From Micromonospora cathayae (GTDB lineage Bacteria > Actinomycetota > Actinomycetes > Mycobacteriales > Micromonosporaceae): a DNA stretch of 64,000 bases. Both the position numbers and the translations under genes were made by a program. Under the pieces are notes generated by a model. It ran no database searches. It was not told the DNA's origin and worked only from the letters and a program-made list of their open reading frames with translations. The stretch is taken from positions 2,542,001-2,606,000 of the forward strand of contig NZ_CP118615.1 of NCBI RefSeq assembly GCF_028993575.1. Reading direction: 5' to 3'. Every line of letters starts with the position of its first letter. Positions within the stretch are counted from its first letter, which is position 1. This document shows positions 7,228 through 14,660 of the stretch, in pieces.

Positions 7228-10200
7228 ATGGCCTGGCCGCTCCGGCTCCGCCGGCCGTTCCGGTCACCTCGCGCGACGACCGGGCCGACCGCCCCACCCA
7301 CCCCGACCGAGTGGTCGTCGTCGGCGGGATCGTCGTGGGCCGAACCGGTGGTCGGCGCGGCGGCCGGGCCGATGGTCGGGGCACGGGCCACCGTGGGGCC
7401 CGGTGGCGGCTGGGCCACCGGCCGCGACCTGGCCGGGTCGGTGCCCCCGCTGACCGTCGCCCCGTTGCCGGCCATGGTCACCGTCGGCCCACCCCGGATC
7501 ACGGCGGCGGAGGCGCTGCTGACGGCACCGACCGTCCCGGACCCCGGCCCGGCATTCCGGGGCCGACCCGCCGGCCCGGCCGCCGGTCCTTCGGGAACGG
7601 TGGGACGCCGTGCCGAGCCCCAGGCCACCATCCGCGTCCTACCGGTGGTCACCCCGTCGGTCCCCGACCGGGCCACGCTGACCACGACCGGCCGGGACGC
7701 CGTCGGCGCACCCCGACCGTCCGAGGCCGCATCCCCGACCCCCGACCCAGCCACCGCCCGCCCAGCCAAGCCCGACCCAGCCACCCCCGACCCAGCCACC
7801 CCCGACCCAGCCACCGCTGACCGGGCCGCCATTGACCGGGCCACCCCCGACGCACCCGATGCGGCATCCGACGCGGCGGCCCGGTCCGCCGCCCGGTTCG
7901 CCGCCGCCGGCCTGCCCACCGCCGAGGTCTGGCCGCCGCCCGGGTTCGAGGACGTCTACCGGGCCGCGGAGATCACCCGGGCGGCGGAGGCGGCCTACGC
8001 GGCTGCCCGTACCCGTTCGGGTTCCGCGCCGGGGCGGGAACAAGGCGCGCCGTACCCCACCGACCGGTCGCCCGGCACCGCCGGATCTCCGCCCGCGTCA
8101 CTACCCGGACCGTCAGACGACCCGTCGACCGGCCCGCTGGACGGGCTTTCGTCCGGCTCACTGGACGGCTTTCCGTCCGGTCCGCTGGACGGCCGGACGC
8201 TCCGCCCGGTCGAGGTGGTCTCCCGGGCCGCCCGGACGGCCCCGCCCCGCCCGGCGTCCGGGGTGGAACCAACCGTCGCCGCCGGACCGGGCGACAGCCC
8301 GTCGGCCACCGCCGGCCGTACCGACACCGACAGCGGGAACGGGAACGCCGCAGCCGAGCGGCTGGCCCCGGCCACCCCGAGGCGGCCCGCCGGCCCGGCG
8401 GGCGCGGGGGAGGGGCCGGCCGCGCTGTCACCGGCCCGGTTCCTGACCCGCCGGGCGGACACGCCGCCGGTGTCCACCGACACCCGGCCGGAGCCCACCC
8501 GGCCGGCGTCCGCCGAGCACCCCGGCGCGACGACCCGGGCCGGATCACCGGCCGGGCCGCCGGTCGGGGACACCGTTCCGGCGGTAGCGTCCGGGCCGGT
8601 CGACTCTCCCGGTCCGGTGGGGCTGCCGTGGCCGGTGGACTCCGTGCCGGACGCGCTGCCGCCGACGCAGGTACGAGGCTCGCTGGCCGCCGCCGTACCG
8701 GTGGAATCCACCACCCGACGACCGGCCCACGTCCCTGAGCCTGTCCACGTCCCTGAGCCTGTCCACGTCCCTGAGTCGGTCCACCTCCACGAGTCGGGCC
8801 ACGCCCCTGAGTCTGCGGGCGTCCCGGTCGACGATCCGCTGTCGCTCCCGCCGGCCGGTGTCGCCGGCCCCGGGCAGCCCGGGACGGTCGGGGCGACGAC
8901 GACCACGGGCGCGCCCACCCCTGGAGCTTCCGCCCCGTCCGCGCGGTACCCGGCACCCCCGGCCGGGCCGGCCACCGGTACGCCGGTGGTAGCGGACCCG
9001 TGGCCGGCGCCGGTATCCGTCAGCGGACCGGTGCCGGTCACGGCCGGTCGGGCCGCCCCGACGGCCGAGCCGTCCACGATGGGGACACCGCCGGCCGGTC
9101 CGTCGGGTCGACCGCCGGCCGTGCCACTGCGGCACCGGGCCGACCTGTCCGACCTACCGGAGCGGGCCGCGCCGCCGGCGTCATCCCCACCGGCTCCACC
9201 CGGGATGCCCGTCCCGACCATGCTGTCCGCCCCGACCATGCTTCCCGAGCCGGCGGTACCGTCCGTCCCGGCCGGACTGCTCGTCGCCGGGCAGCCGGAA
9301 CCGGTGCCTGCCGCGCTGGTGGCCGGCTTCCGGCACCGGTACGGGGTGGACGTCTCGGACGTACCGGTGCGGCGCGACCCGGCGGCCACCCTCGAGGTAC
9401 GCCAGGCCGGTGCCCGCGCCGCGACCCGCGACGGCGAGGTGCTGCTGCCGGCGGACGCCGGTCCGCTCGACGCGCCACCGGTACGGGCGTTGCTGGCCCA
9501 CGAACTGGCCCACGTGGTGCAGCAGCGGGTGCTCGGTGCCACGCCCCCGGCCGAGTCGACCGCCGTCGGGCGGGACCTGGAGGCCCGTGCCCTGGCCGCC
9601 GAGTACGCCTTCGGCGACGGTTCGCAGCCGGCCGGCCTGGGCGCGGCGGTGCCCCCGCTGCCCCTGGTGGCCCCCGGGAGCCCCGGCCTGTCCGGTGGCC
9701 CGTCCGCTGGCCCGGCTGCGCCGGTGGCCGGCCGGCCGGCCGCTCCGCCGACTCCGCCGACGGCCGGCCCGCTCGGTACGACCGGTCCGAGCGGCCCCAT
9801 CGGCGCGGCCGGAGCGGCCAGCCCGGTCAGCCCCATCAGCACGGCCGGTCCGGTCGGCACCTGGGGGACCACCCCGGGCGGCGGCCTGACCTGGCGGGCC
9901 GACCCCGGCCGGGCCACCCCGGGCGGTCCGGCGGCGGCGACGTCGACCGGTCCGGGCGGTTCGTTGCCGGGCGCTGCGCCCCTGCCGGGCGGCCCGGCGG
10001 CTCCGACCGGGCAGCCACTGCAACGGGCTCCGGCGGGCGGCTCCGTCGACGCCCTGGCCGACCTGCGTGAGCTGGTCCGGGCCGAGGTGGCCCGGCAGGA
10101 GGACCCGCAGTCGGACGGGCCGGCCGGGCCGGACCTGGACCCGGCGTCGGCGCTGGCCGTGCTGCGGGCCGAGGTGGCCGCCGCGACCAGCCCACCCGCC

Positions 10201-10494
10201 GTCGACCGGGACAGTGGCCGGCTGGCCGAGGTACGTGGCGCGGTGGAGCAGCTCCGCGGTGAACTGCGGACCGCGAGCGGCCGGGAGGAAGCGCTGGTGG
10301 CCCGCCTCGACCGGGACGCCGCCGAGGTGCGTGCCCTGGTCCGGGACCGGCTGCCGACCCGGTCCGTCGACCTGGACAGCCCCGCCGACCTGGAGGAACT
10401 GGCCGCTCGCCTGTACGGGCGGTTGCGCGGTCGGCTCCGGCAGGAACTCCTGGTCGACCGGGAACGCAGCGGACGACTGACCGGCTTCGGCTGA
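7228..10494 (+). CDS. Giant DUF4157 protein with HExxH motif
   Basis: A 1088-residue protein with a clear start (AAGGAGG 7 bases before the ATG). Residues 1-690 are Pro/Ala/Thr/Gly-rich low complexity with short repeats: PDPAT units around 172-196 and five HVPEPV-type hexapeptides around 501-530. The only obvious folded part is a DUF4157 domain at about 695-795, with PVRALLAHELAHVVQQRVLG; the HELAH zinc-protease-like motif is at residues 758-762. A second low-complexity stretch and an Ala/Arg/Glu-rich helical C-terminus (about 930-1088) follow. DUF4157 is strongly associated with eCIS loci and often marks loaded effectors. Here it is internal, not N-terminal, and no separate toxin domain is evident. 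It could be cargo, a cargo adaptor or a tube-associated scaffold. Confidence 0.8.
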   Translation: MAWPLRLRRPFRSPRATTGPTAPPTPTEWSSSAGSSWAEPVVGAAAGPMVGARATVGPGGGWATGRDLAGSVPPLTVAPLPAMVTVGPPRITAAEALLTAPTVPDPGPAFRGRPAGPAAGPSGTVGRRAEPQATIRVLPVVTPSVPDRATLTTTGRDAVGAPRPSEAASPTPDPATARPAKPDPATPDPATPDPATADRAAIDRATPDAPDAASDAAARSAARFAAAGLPTAEVWPPPGFEDVYRAAEITRAAEAAYAAARTRSGSAPGREQGAPYPTDRSPGTAGSPPASLPGPSDDPSTGPLDGLSSGSLDGFPSGPLDGRTLRPVEVVSRAARTAPPRPASGVEPTVAAGPGDSPSATAGRTDTDSGNGNAAAERLAPATPRRPAGPAGAGEGPAALSPARFLTRRADTPPVSTDTRPEPTRPASAEHPGATTRAGSPAGPPVGDTVPAVASGPVDSPGPVGLPWPVDSVPDALPPTQVRGSLAAAVPVESTTRRPAHVPEPVHVPEPVHVPESVHLHESGHAPESAGVPVDDPLSLPPAGVAGPGQPGTVGATTTTGAPTPGASAPSARYPAPPAGPATGTPVVADPWPAPVSVSGPVPVTAGRAAPTAEPSTMGTPPAGPSGRPPAVPLRHRADLSDLPERAAPPASSPPAPPGMPVPTMLSAPTMLPEPAVPSVPAGLLVAGQPEPVPAALVAGFRHRYGVDVSDVPVRRDPAATLEVRQAGARAATRDGEVLLPADAGPLDAPPVRALLAHELAHVVQQRVLGATPPAESTAVGRDLEARALAAEYAFGDGSQPAGLGAAVPPLPLVAPGSPGLSGGPSAGPAAPVAGRPAAPPTPPTAGPLGTTGPSGPIGAAGAASPVSPISTAGPVGTWGTTPGGGLTWRADPGRATPGGPAAATSTGPGGSLPGAAPLPGGPAAPTGQPLQRAPAGGSVDALADLRELVRAEVARQEDPQSDGPAGPDLDPASALAVLRAEVAAATSPPAVDRDSGRLAEVRGAVEQLRGELRTASGREEALVARLDRDAAEVRALVRDRLPTRSVDLDSPADLEELAARLYGRLRGRLRQELLVDRERSGRLTGFG
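7741..7815 (+). repeat. 15-base repeats encoding PDPAT
   Basis: The unit CCCGACCCAGCCACC occurs at 7741-7755 and three times in tandem at 7771-7815, separated by a diverged copy. It lies in the DUF4157 gene, is in frame and encodes part of its disordered N-terminal region. Confidence 0.85.
8728..8817 (+). repeat. Five 18-base repeats encoding HVPEPV-type hexapeptides
   Basis: Five consecutive 18-base units begin CAC(G/C)(T/C)CC; the first two are identical and the last two are diverged. They encode HVPEPV, HVPEPV, HVPESV, HLHESG and HAPESA. The regular histidine and glutamate spacing in an otherwise disordered region stands out. Confidence 0.85.
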
Positions 10495-10622
10495 TCCGGG
10501 CCGACCAGCCGAGCACCCCGACGGGCACCCCGACGGGCACGCGGACGGCGAGCAGACGGACGGCGACGACCAGGCAGACGGCGAACAGGCAGACGGCGAC
10601 GAGCAGGAGGAGGACGACAACG
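10495..10622 (+). repeat. Repetitive leader before the second tube gene
   Basis: This 128-base gap holds two direct repeats: a 12-base unit CACCCCGACGGG twice in tandem (10514-10537) and a 14-base unit CAGGCAGACGGCGA twice with a period of 15 (10571-10599). It ends in a strong AGGAGGAGG ribosome-binding site. The frame of the downstream gene is open through most of it, but there is no convincing start, so it is treated as untranslated. Confidence 0.6.
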
Positions 10623-11108
10623 ATGGCGGGCGGTCTCTCCACCGGGGCCCGGTTCATGGGCGGCTTCTTCGAGGTCACCGGGGTCAATCACCGGTACCTG
10701 GTGGTCATCGACGACGAGCGGTACAACCTCGGCTCCTGGTCGCGGGTGTCCGGGCTGGGCGTGACCTGGCAGGTCTGCGAGTACCGGGCCGGGGACAGCA
10801 ACGACGTCTTCAGCTACGTGGGCACCCCGAACTACAGCCGGATCCGGCTCAGCCGGGCGGTCTGCTTCGACTCGCAGGTGGTCCAGGAGTGGCTCTGCCA
10901 GCAGGCCCGGCGGTACCGGCCGCTCAGCGGCAGCATCCAGCTCGTCGACAGTCTCGGACTCAAGATCGTCGGTTGGGAGCTGAAGCACTTCTTCCCGGTC
11001 GGCTGGTCGGTGTCCGAACTCGACCCGAGCCGCGCCGGGGTGGCCGTGGAGACCCTCGAACTGGCCCACACCGGATTCCTCGACGACGACGTCTCCTTCT
11101 CCCTCTGA
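10623..11108 (+). CDS. Second tube-fold protein (gp19-like), probable tube initiator or hub adaptor
   Basis: A 161-residue protein related to the tube family: FFEVTGVNHRYLVVID near the N-terminus, LGSWSRVSGLGVTWQV, the YSRIRLSRAVCF strand in place of the T(L/V)KRG motif, and a C-terminal VETLELAHTGF strand. In Afp/PVC-type systems a second, diverged tube protein sits where the tube joins the baseplate. It carries two more cysteines (VCFDSQ, LCQQ) than the main tube protein. Start and ribosome-binding site are strong. It precedes the tube/CIS_tube fusion by 48 bases. Confidence 0.85.
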   Translation: MAGGLSTGARFMGGFFEVTGVNHRYLVVIDDERYNLGSWSRVSGLGVTWQVCEYRAGDSNDVFSYVGTPNYSRIRLSRAVCFDSQVVQEWLCQQARRYRPLSGSIQLVDSLGLKIVGWELKHFFPVGWSVSELDPSRAGVAVETLELAHTGFLDDDVSFSL

Positions 11109-11133
11109 CCCGACGAACTCTCCCTCTGACCCG
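11098..11133 (+). repeat. 15-base direct repeat (21-base period) across the second tube gene's stop
   Basis: TCTCCCTCTGACCCG occurs at 11098-11112, including the tube gene's TGA, and again at 11119-11133. The 21-base period keeps the second TGA in frame, so it would act as a back-up stop. Confidence 0.8.
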
Positions 11134-11156
11134 GCGCATCCCGAGAAAGGACAGCG

Positions 11157-12290
11157 ATGGCGATCTCCGCAGGGCAGCTCGGCGGGATGCTGGGCGACCC
11201 GAACCAGACCGCGCAGGGGCTGGCCTCCGGCGGTCTGGCCCAGCTGTTCCGCAGCGGGCCGGGCGTACGGCGGACCGACAAGCTCGGCCTCGCCATGCGG
11301 TTCCAGGTGACCATCGGCGACGTCAAGCTCGGGCTGTGGCGGTCCTGCCGGGGGCTGCGGGCCGACTTCAAGCCCGAGGTGGTCCGGGTGACCGGGGACT
11401 ACGTCGGCCAGTACCACCTGCCGGGCGAGGTGAGCTACCCGCCGGTGGTGCTGGAACGGGCCGTGCACCGGGAACACTCGGCGCAGTTGCAGCAGTGGCT
11501 GGTCGGCGTGCTGCGGTCCTGGCAGGACGGCACCGGCGACGACACCCGCACCACCGCCCGGATCACCCTGCTCGACGCTGACGGCGAACCCGTCAACAGT
11601 TGGCTGCTGTACGGGGTACGGCCGTCCTCGTGGACCGGGCCGGACCTGGCCGCCGACACCAACCAGGTGGCGGTGGAACGCCTGGAGCTGGTACACGAGG
11701 GTTTCTTCCCCGACCTCCAGGCCCGGGCGGAGACCGCCGAGCTGTCCGAGCCGACCATCGGCACCGTCTCGTTCGCGTACAACCCGGCGAAGATGACCAT
11801 TACCCGGTCCTCCCGACCCAGCCAGTTGATCGGGCAGGGCCGGGGCGTGGTGCTCGCCTCCGACGACGCGCTGCGGGTGATGGCCGGTGAGGTGCTGCTG
11901 GTCGGCGCGGGCGTGGCCGGGGACGTGCAGAAGCTGATCGCGTTCTCCGGCCAGCAGGCGGGCAACGGCGGCGGTGGCCCGGACGCCCGGCAGGACGTGC
12001 TGCCCAAGCTCACCTTCACCTGGGGCAAGCTGTCCATGACGGTCAACCTGAGCACCCTGAACGTCAACCTCACCCGGTTCGACGGGCAGGGCCAGCCGGT
12101 CCGCGCCCAGGCCACCCTCGACCTGGTCGTGATCGAGGGGGAGATCTTCCCGAGGACCCCCGGCGCGCCGGTGCCGCCCCGTACGGTACGGACCGATCCG
12201 GCGCAGTGGCGGCAGCGCGCGGCGGCCAGCGGCATCGACGACCCGATGCGGGCCCAGGCCAGGGGCGCGTCCGTCGGGGCCCGGCGGTGA
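11157..12290 (+). CDS. Fusion of a tube-fold domain with a CIS_tube domain, lacking LysM
   Basis: A 377-residue protein with two parts. Residues about 45-185 are a gp19-like tube domain (LAMRFQVTIGDVKLGLW, PPVVLERAVHRE, VAVERLELVHEGF). Residues about 200-325 resemble the CIS_tube/Pvc7-type hub protein (TVSFAYNPAKMTITRSSR, then LPKLTFTWGKLSMTVNLSTL and ATLDLVVIEGE). In related systems the CIS_tube domain is followed by a LysM domain; here the C-terminus is a short Arg/Ala-rich tail with no LysM pattern. The protein should connect tube and spike. Its stop overlaps the GTG of the VgrG-like gene (GTGA), showing tight coupling. Confidence 0.8.
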   Translation: MAISAGQLGGMLGDPNQTAQGLASGGLAQLFRSGPGVRRTDKLGLAMRFQVTIGDVKLGLWRSCRGLRADFKPEVVRVTGDYVGQYHLPGEVSYPPVVLERAVHREHSAQLQQWLVGVLRSWQDGTGDDTRTTARITLLDADGEPVNSWLLYGVRPSSWTGPDLAADTNQVAVERLELVHEGFFPDLQARAETAELSEPTIGTVSFAYNPAKMTITRSSRPSQLIGQGRGVVLASDDALRVMAGEVLLVGAGVAGDVQKLIAFSGQQAGNGGGGPDARQDVLPKLTFTWGKLSMTVNLSTLNVNLTRFDGQGQPVRAQATLDLVVIEGEIFPRTPGAPVPPRTVRTDPAQWRQRAAASGIDDPMRAQARGASVGARR

Positions 12291-13849
12291 GCGGGGCGGC
12301 CGGCGTGGACCGGCAGCACCTGCTCTGGGGTACGGCCGTGCTGCGGCCCCGGGTCACCACCGGCACCGCCGGCCGGGACCTGCCGGACCCGGTCGCCGCG
12401 CACCTGGTCCGGGTGGTGGTGGACACCCAACTGGCCCTGCCCGACATGTTCGAACTGACCTTCGTCGACGTGGACGGCGACCTGCTCACCCGGGCCGGTC
12501 TCCAGCTCGGCACGGCGGTGCAGGTCTTCGGCCCCAGCCAGGACGGCACCGCCGAGCACCGGCTGATCAGCGGCGAGGTGACCGCCCTGGAGGGACGCTT
12601 CGTCGACCTGGCCGCGTACGTGGTGGTGCGTGGCTACACCCACGACCACCGGCTGCACCGGGTCCGGCGGACCCGGACCTTCCTCAACCAGTCCGACGCG
12701 GACATCGCCCGCCAGGTCGCCTCCGCCGCCAAGCTGACCGTCGGTACCGTCGACGCCACCGGCGGCAAACACGCCCACCTGTCCCAGGTCGACCAGACCG
12801 ACTGGGAGTTCCTCGCCGGCCGGGCCCGGGAGATCGGGTACGAGCTGGGGGCCGACGGCGACCGGTTCCACTTCCGCCGGGCCGCCACCGCGCGGGCGGG
12901 CGGCAACGCGCTGCCGTTGACGTTCCGGGGCAACCTGCGCCGGTTCCTGCCCCGGGTCACCGCCGGCAACCTCGCCCCCGAGGTCGAGGTACGTACCTGG
13001 GACCCGGTGGCGGCGACCGTGGTGGCGAGCCGGACCGAGACCACCGCCGACGGGGTGAGCCTGGGTGCCGGCCGCACCCCGGTCGCCGCCGCCGACCCGT
13101 TCGTGCCCCGGGCCGCACCGGCCCCGCCCCGCCCCGGCGACAGCGCCGTCGGTGACGTGGGACCGGCCCCCGGCCCCCGGGCGCACGTCCTGGTCGGCCG
13201 GGGTCTGCCGGTACCCAACCGGGCCGACGACGCGGTCCGGCAGGTGGCGGCGAGCCTCGCGGCCAGCGTCGGCGGTTCGTTCGCCGAGGCCGAGGGGGAG
13301 ACGCTGGGCGACGCCCGGCTGGTCGCCGGCCGGGCGGTCCGGGTCGACGGGGTGCCGGCGCCGTTCGCCGGCACCTGGACGGTCAGCGCCGCCCGGCACG
13401 TCTTCGACGAGACCACCGGCCCGGGGTACCGGACCGAGTTCACCGTCGGCGGTCGCCAGGACCGCTCACTGCTCGGGCTGGCGGGCACGACCGACGGGAC
13501 CGGGGGCGACCCGGGCCGGCCCGGGTCGACGGGGTGGTCTGCGGGGTGGTCAGCAACGTCAAGGACCCGCAGGAACTGGGCCGCGTCAAGCTGGCCCTGC
13601 CCTGGCTGTCGCCCGACCACGAGACCGACTGGGCTCCGGTCGGGCAGTTGTTCGCCGGCCCGGCCGCCGGCGCGTTCTTCGTACCCGAGCCGGGTGACCA
13701 GGTGCTGGTCGCCTTCGAGTTCGGTGACGTCCGCCGCCCGTACGTGCTGGGCAGCCTGCCCAGCCGGCACACCGGGTACGGCCTGGACGGCTCGTCCGGA
13801 AAGCCGGGCGCGGCGGGGGTCAAGTCGGTCGGGCAGACCAGCTCGGTGA
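12287..13849 (+). CDS. VgrG-like spike protein, N-terminal (gpD-like) part; frame breaks near its 3' end
   Basis: The GTG at the previous gene's stop begins VSGAAGVDRQHLLWG. Residues 1-410 have the layout of a phage late-control D/VgrG hub: ALPDMFELTFVDVDGD, TFLNQSDADIARQVASAAKL, DWEFLAGRAREIGYELG and a YRTEFTVGG strand. After about residue 410 this frame turns into Arg/Ser/Pro-rich nonsense to its stop, while strong coding character continues in another frame (13534-14223). In most eCIS clusters the two parts form one protein of about 600 residues. Adding one base near the G5 run at 13502-13506 would join them. The final 105 or so residues as encoded here are therefore probably not native. 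Confidence 0.7.
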   Translation: MSGAAGVDRQHLLWGTAVLRPRVTTGTAGRDLPDPVAAHLVRVVVDTQLALPDMFELTFVDVDGDLLTRAGLQLGTAVQVFGPSQDGTAEHRLISGEVTALEGRFVDLAAYVVVRGYTHDHRLHRVRRTRTFLNQSDADIARQVASAAKLTVGTVDATGGKHAHLSQVDQTDWEFLAGRAREIGYELGADGDRFHFRRAATARAGGNALPLTFRGNLRRFLPRVTAGNLAPEVEVRTWDPVAATVVASRTETTADGVSLGAGRTPVAAADPFVPRAAPAPPRPGDSAVGDVGPAPGPRAHVLVGRGLPVPNRADDAVRQVAASLAASVGGSFAEAEGETLGDARLVAGRAVRVDGVPAPFAGTWTVSAARHVFDETTGPGYRTEFTVGGRQDRSLLGLAGTTDGTGGDPGRPGSTGWSAGWSATSRTRRNWAASSWPCPGCRPTTRPTGLRSGSCSPARPPARSSYPSRVTRCWSPSSSVTSAARTCWAACPAGTPGTAWTARPESRARRGSSRSGRPAR

Positions 13850-14223
13850 TCCGGCGCGGCCTGCTCTCCCCGTCCGGCAACCGGCTGGTCTTCCACGACG
13901 AGGTGCCGCCCGGCGGCAAGGGCCAGCCCACCGCCGCCAACGTCGTCCTCGGCACCAAGGGCGACAAGCTCGCCCTCGCCCTGGACCAGGTGGCCGGCGA
14001 GGTGACCCTGCGCTGCGCGCCCGACAAACCCGGCAAGCTGCTGATCGAGTGCACCGGCCAGACCGCCGTGGAGATCAAGGCCGGGCCCGGCGGCAGCATG
14101 ACCCTCGACGGCGGCACCAGCCTGAAGCTCAAGGCCAAGACGGTCGACATCGACGGTACGCAGATCAATATCAGCGGCACCGCGGCGACCGCCATCAAGG
14201 GCAAACCCATCCAGCTCAACTGA
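13534..14223 (+). CDS. VgrG-like spike protein, C-terminal (gp5 OB-fold and spike) part
   Basis: The open frame gives 229 residues from a GTG without a good ribosome-binding site. Coding character in this frame continues upstream of the GTG, consistent with a broken longer gene. It begins with the gp5/VgrG OB-fold signature (VCGVVSNVKDPQELGRVKLALPWLSP), has the FFVPEPGDQVLVAFEFGDVRRPYVLGSL core at about residues 48-75, and ends in short alternating strands (LLIECTG, MTLDGGTSLKLKAKTVDIDGTQIN) typical of the trimeric beta-helical spike. It should carry the PAAR tip. If not expressed as a fusion with the upstream part, it would need translational coupling or frameshifting. The gp25 gene follows 8 bases later. 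Confidence 0.75.
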   Translation: MVCGVVSNVKDPQELGRVKLALPWLSPDHETDWAPVGQLFAGPAAGAFFVPEPGDQVLVAFEFGDVRRPYVLGSLPSRHTGYGLDGSSGKPGAAGVKSVGQTSSVIRRGLLSPSGNRLVFHDEVPPGGKGQPTAANVVLGTKGDKLALALDQVAGEVTLRCAPDKPGKLLIECTGQTAVEIKAGPGGSMTLDGGTSLKLKAKTVDIDGTQINISGTAATAIKGKPIQLN

Positions 14224-14231
14224 GGAGTGCC

Positions 14232-14660
14232 ATGCAGGCCGACGTCATCGGCACCGGGTGTGCCTTCCCGCTGCGGGTCCAGCCCCACGGCGGGCTCGCC
14301 ATGGTCGGCGGGACCGCCCTGCTGGAGCAGGCGATGTGCGTGATCCTGGCGACGTACCCGGGCGAACGCCCGATGCGGCCGGAGTTCGGTTCCCGGCTGC
14401 GCGACTTCGTCTTCGAACCGACCACCGGGCAGACCCGTCGCGCCGTCGCGGTCGAGGTCCGTACCGCGCTGGAACGGTGGGAGACCCGGGCCGAGATCGA
14501 CGAGGTCACCGTCACCGACGACCCGTCCGGCGGCGACGGGCTGCTGCACATCGAGGTCCGGTACCGGGTACGCGGCACCGACGACCCGCACAGCCTGCAC
14601 CTGGACCTGCGCACCCTGCCCGGCGACGGTGCCCCGGCCGGTACGGAGGTGCTCGGCTGA
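14232..14660 (+). CDS. Baseplate wedge protein, gp25 family
   Basis: A 142-residue protein with the gp25/lysozyme-like wedge signature: FPLRVQPHGGLAMVGG, LEQAMCVILATYPGERPMRPEFGSRL and a C-terminal LHIEVRYRV strand. The EFGS(R/G)L motif is diagnostic for gp25 proteins of phage, type VI and eCIS baseplates, where it contacts the first sheath ring. The ATG follows the spike gene by 8 bases with a TGAGGAG ribosome-binding site. Its TGA overlaps the ATG of the baseplate J gene by one base, so the wedge proteins are translationally coupled. Confidence 0.92.
   Translation: MQADVIGTGCAFPLRVQPHGGLAMVGGTALLEQAMCVILATYPGERPMRPEFGSRLRDFVFEPTTGQTRRAVAVEVRTALERWETRAEIDEVTVTDDPSGGDGLLHIEVRYRVRGTDDPHSLHLDLRTLPGDGAPAGTEVLG

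Noticed and set aside
13490..13560. Programmed -1 ribosomal frameshifting in the VgrG-like gene
   Set aside because: No classic slippery heptamer is in frame and no clear downstream pseudoknot was found. A one-base loss in a G run is simpler, though not proven.
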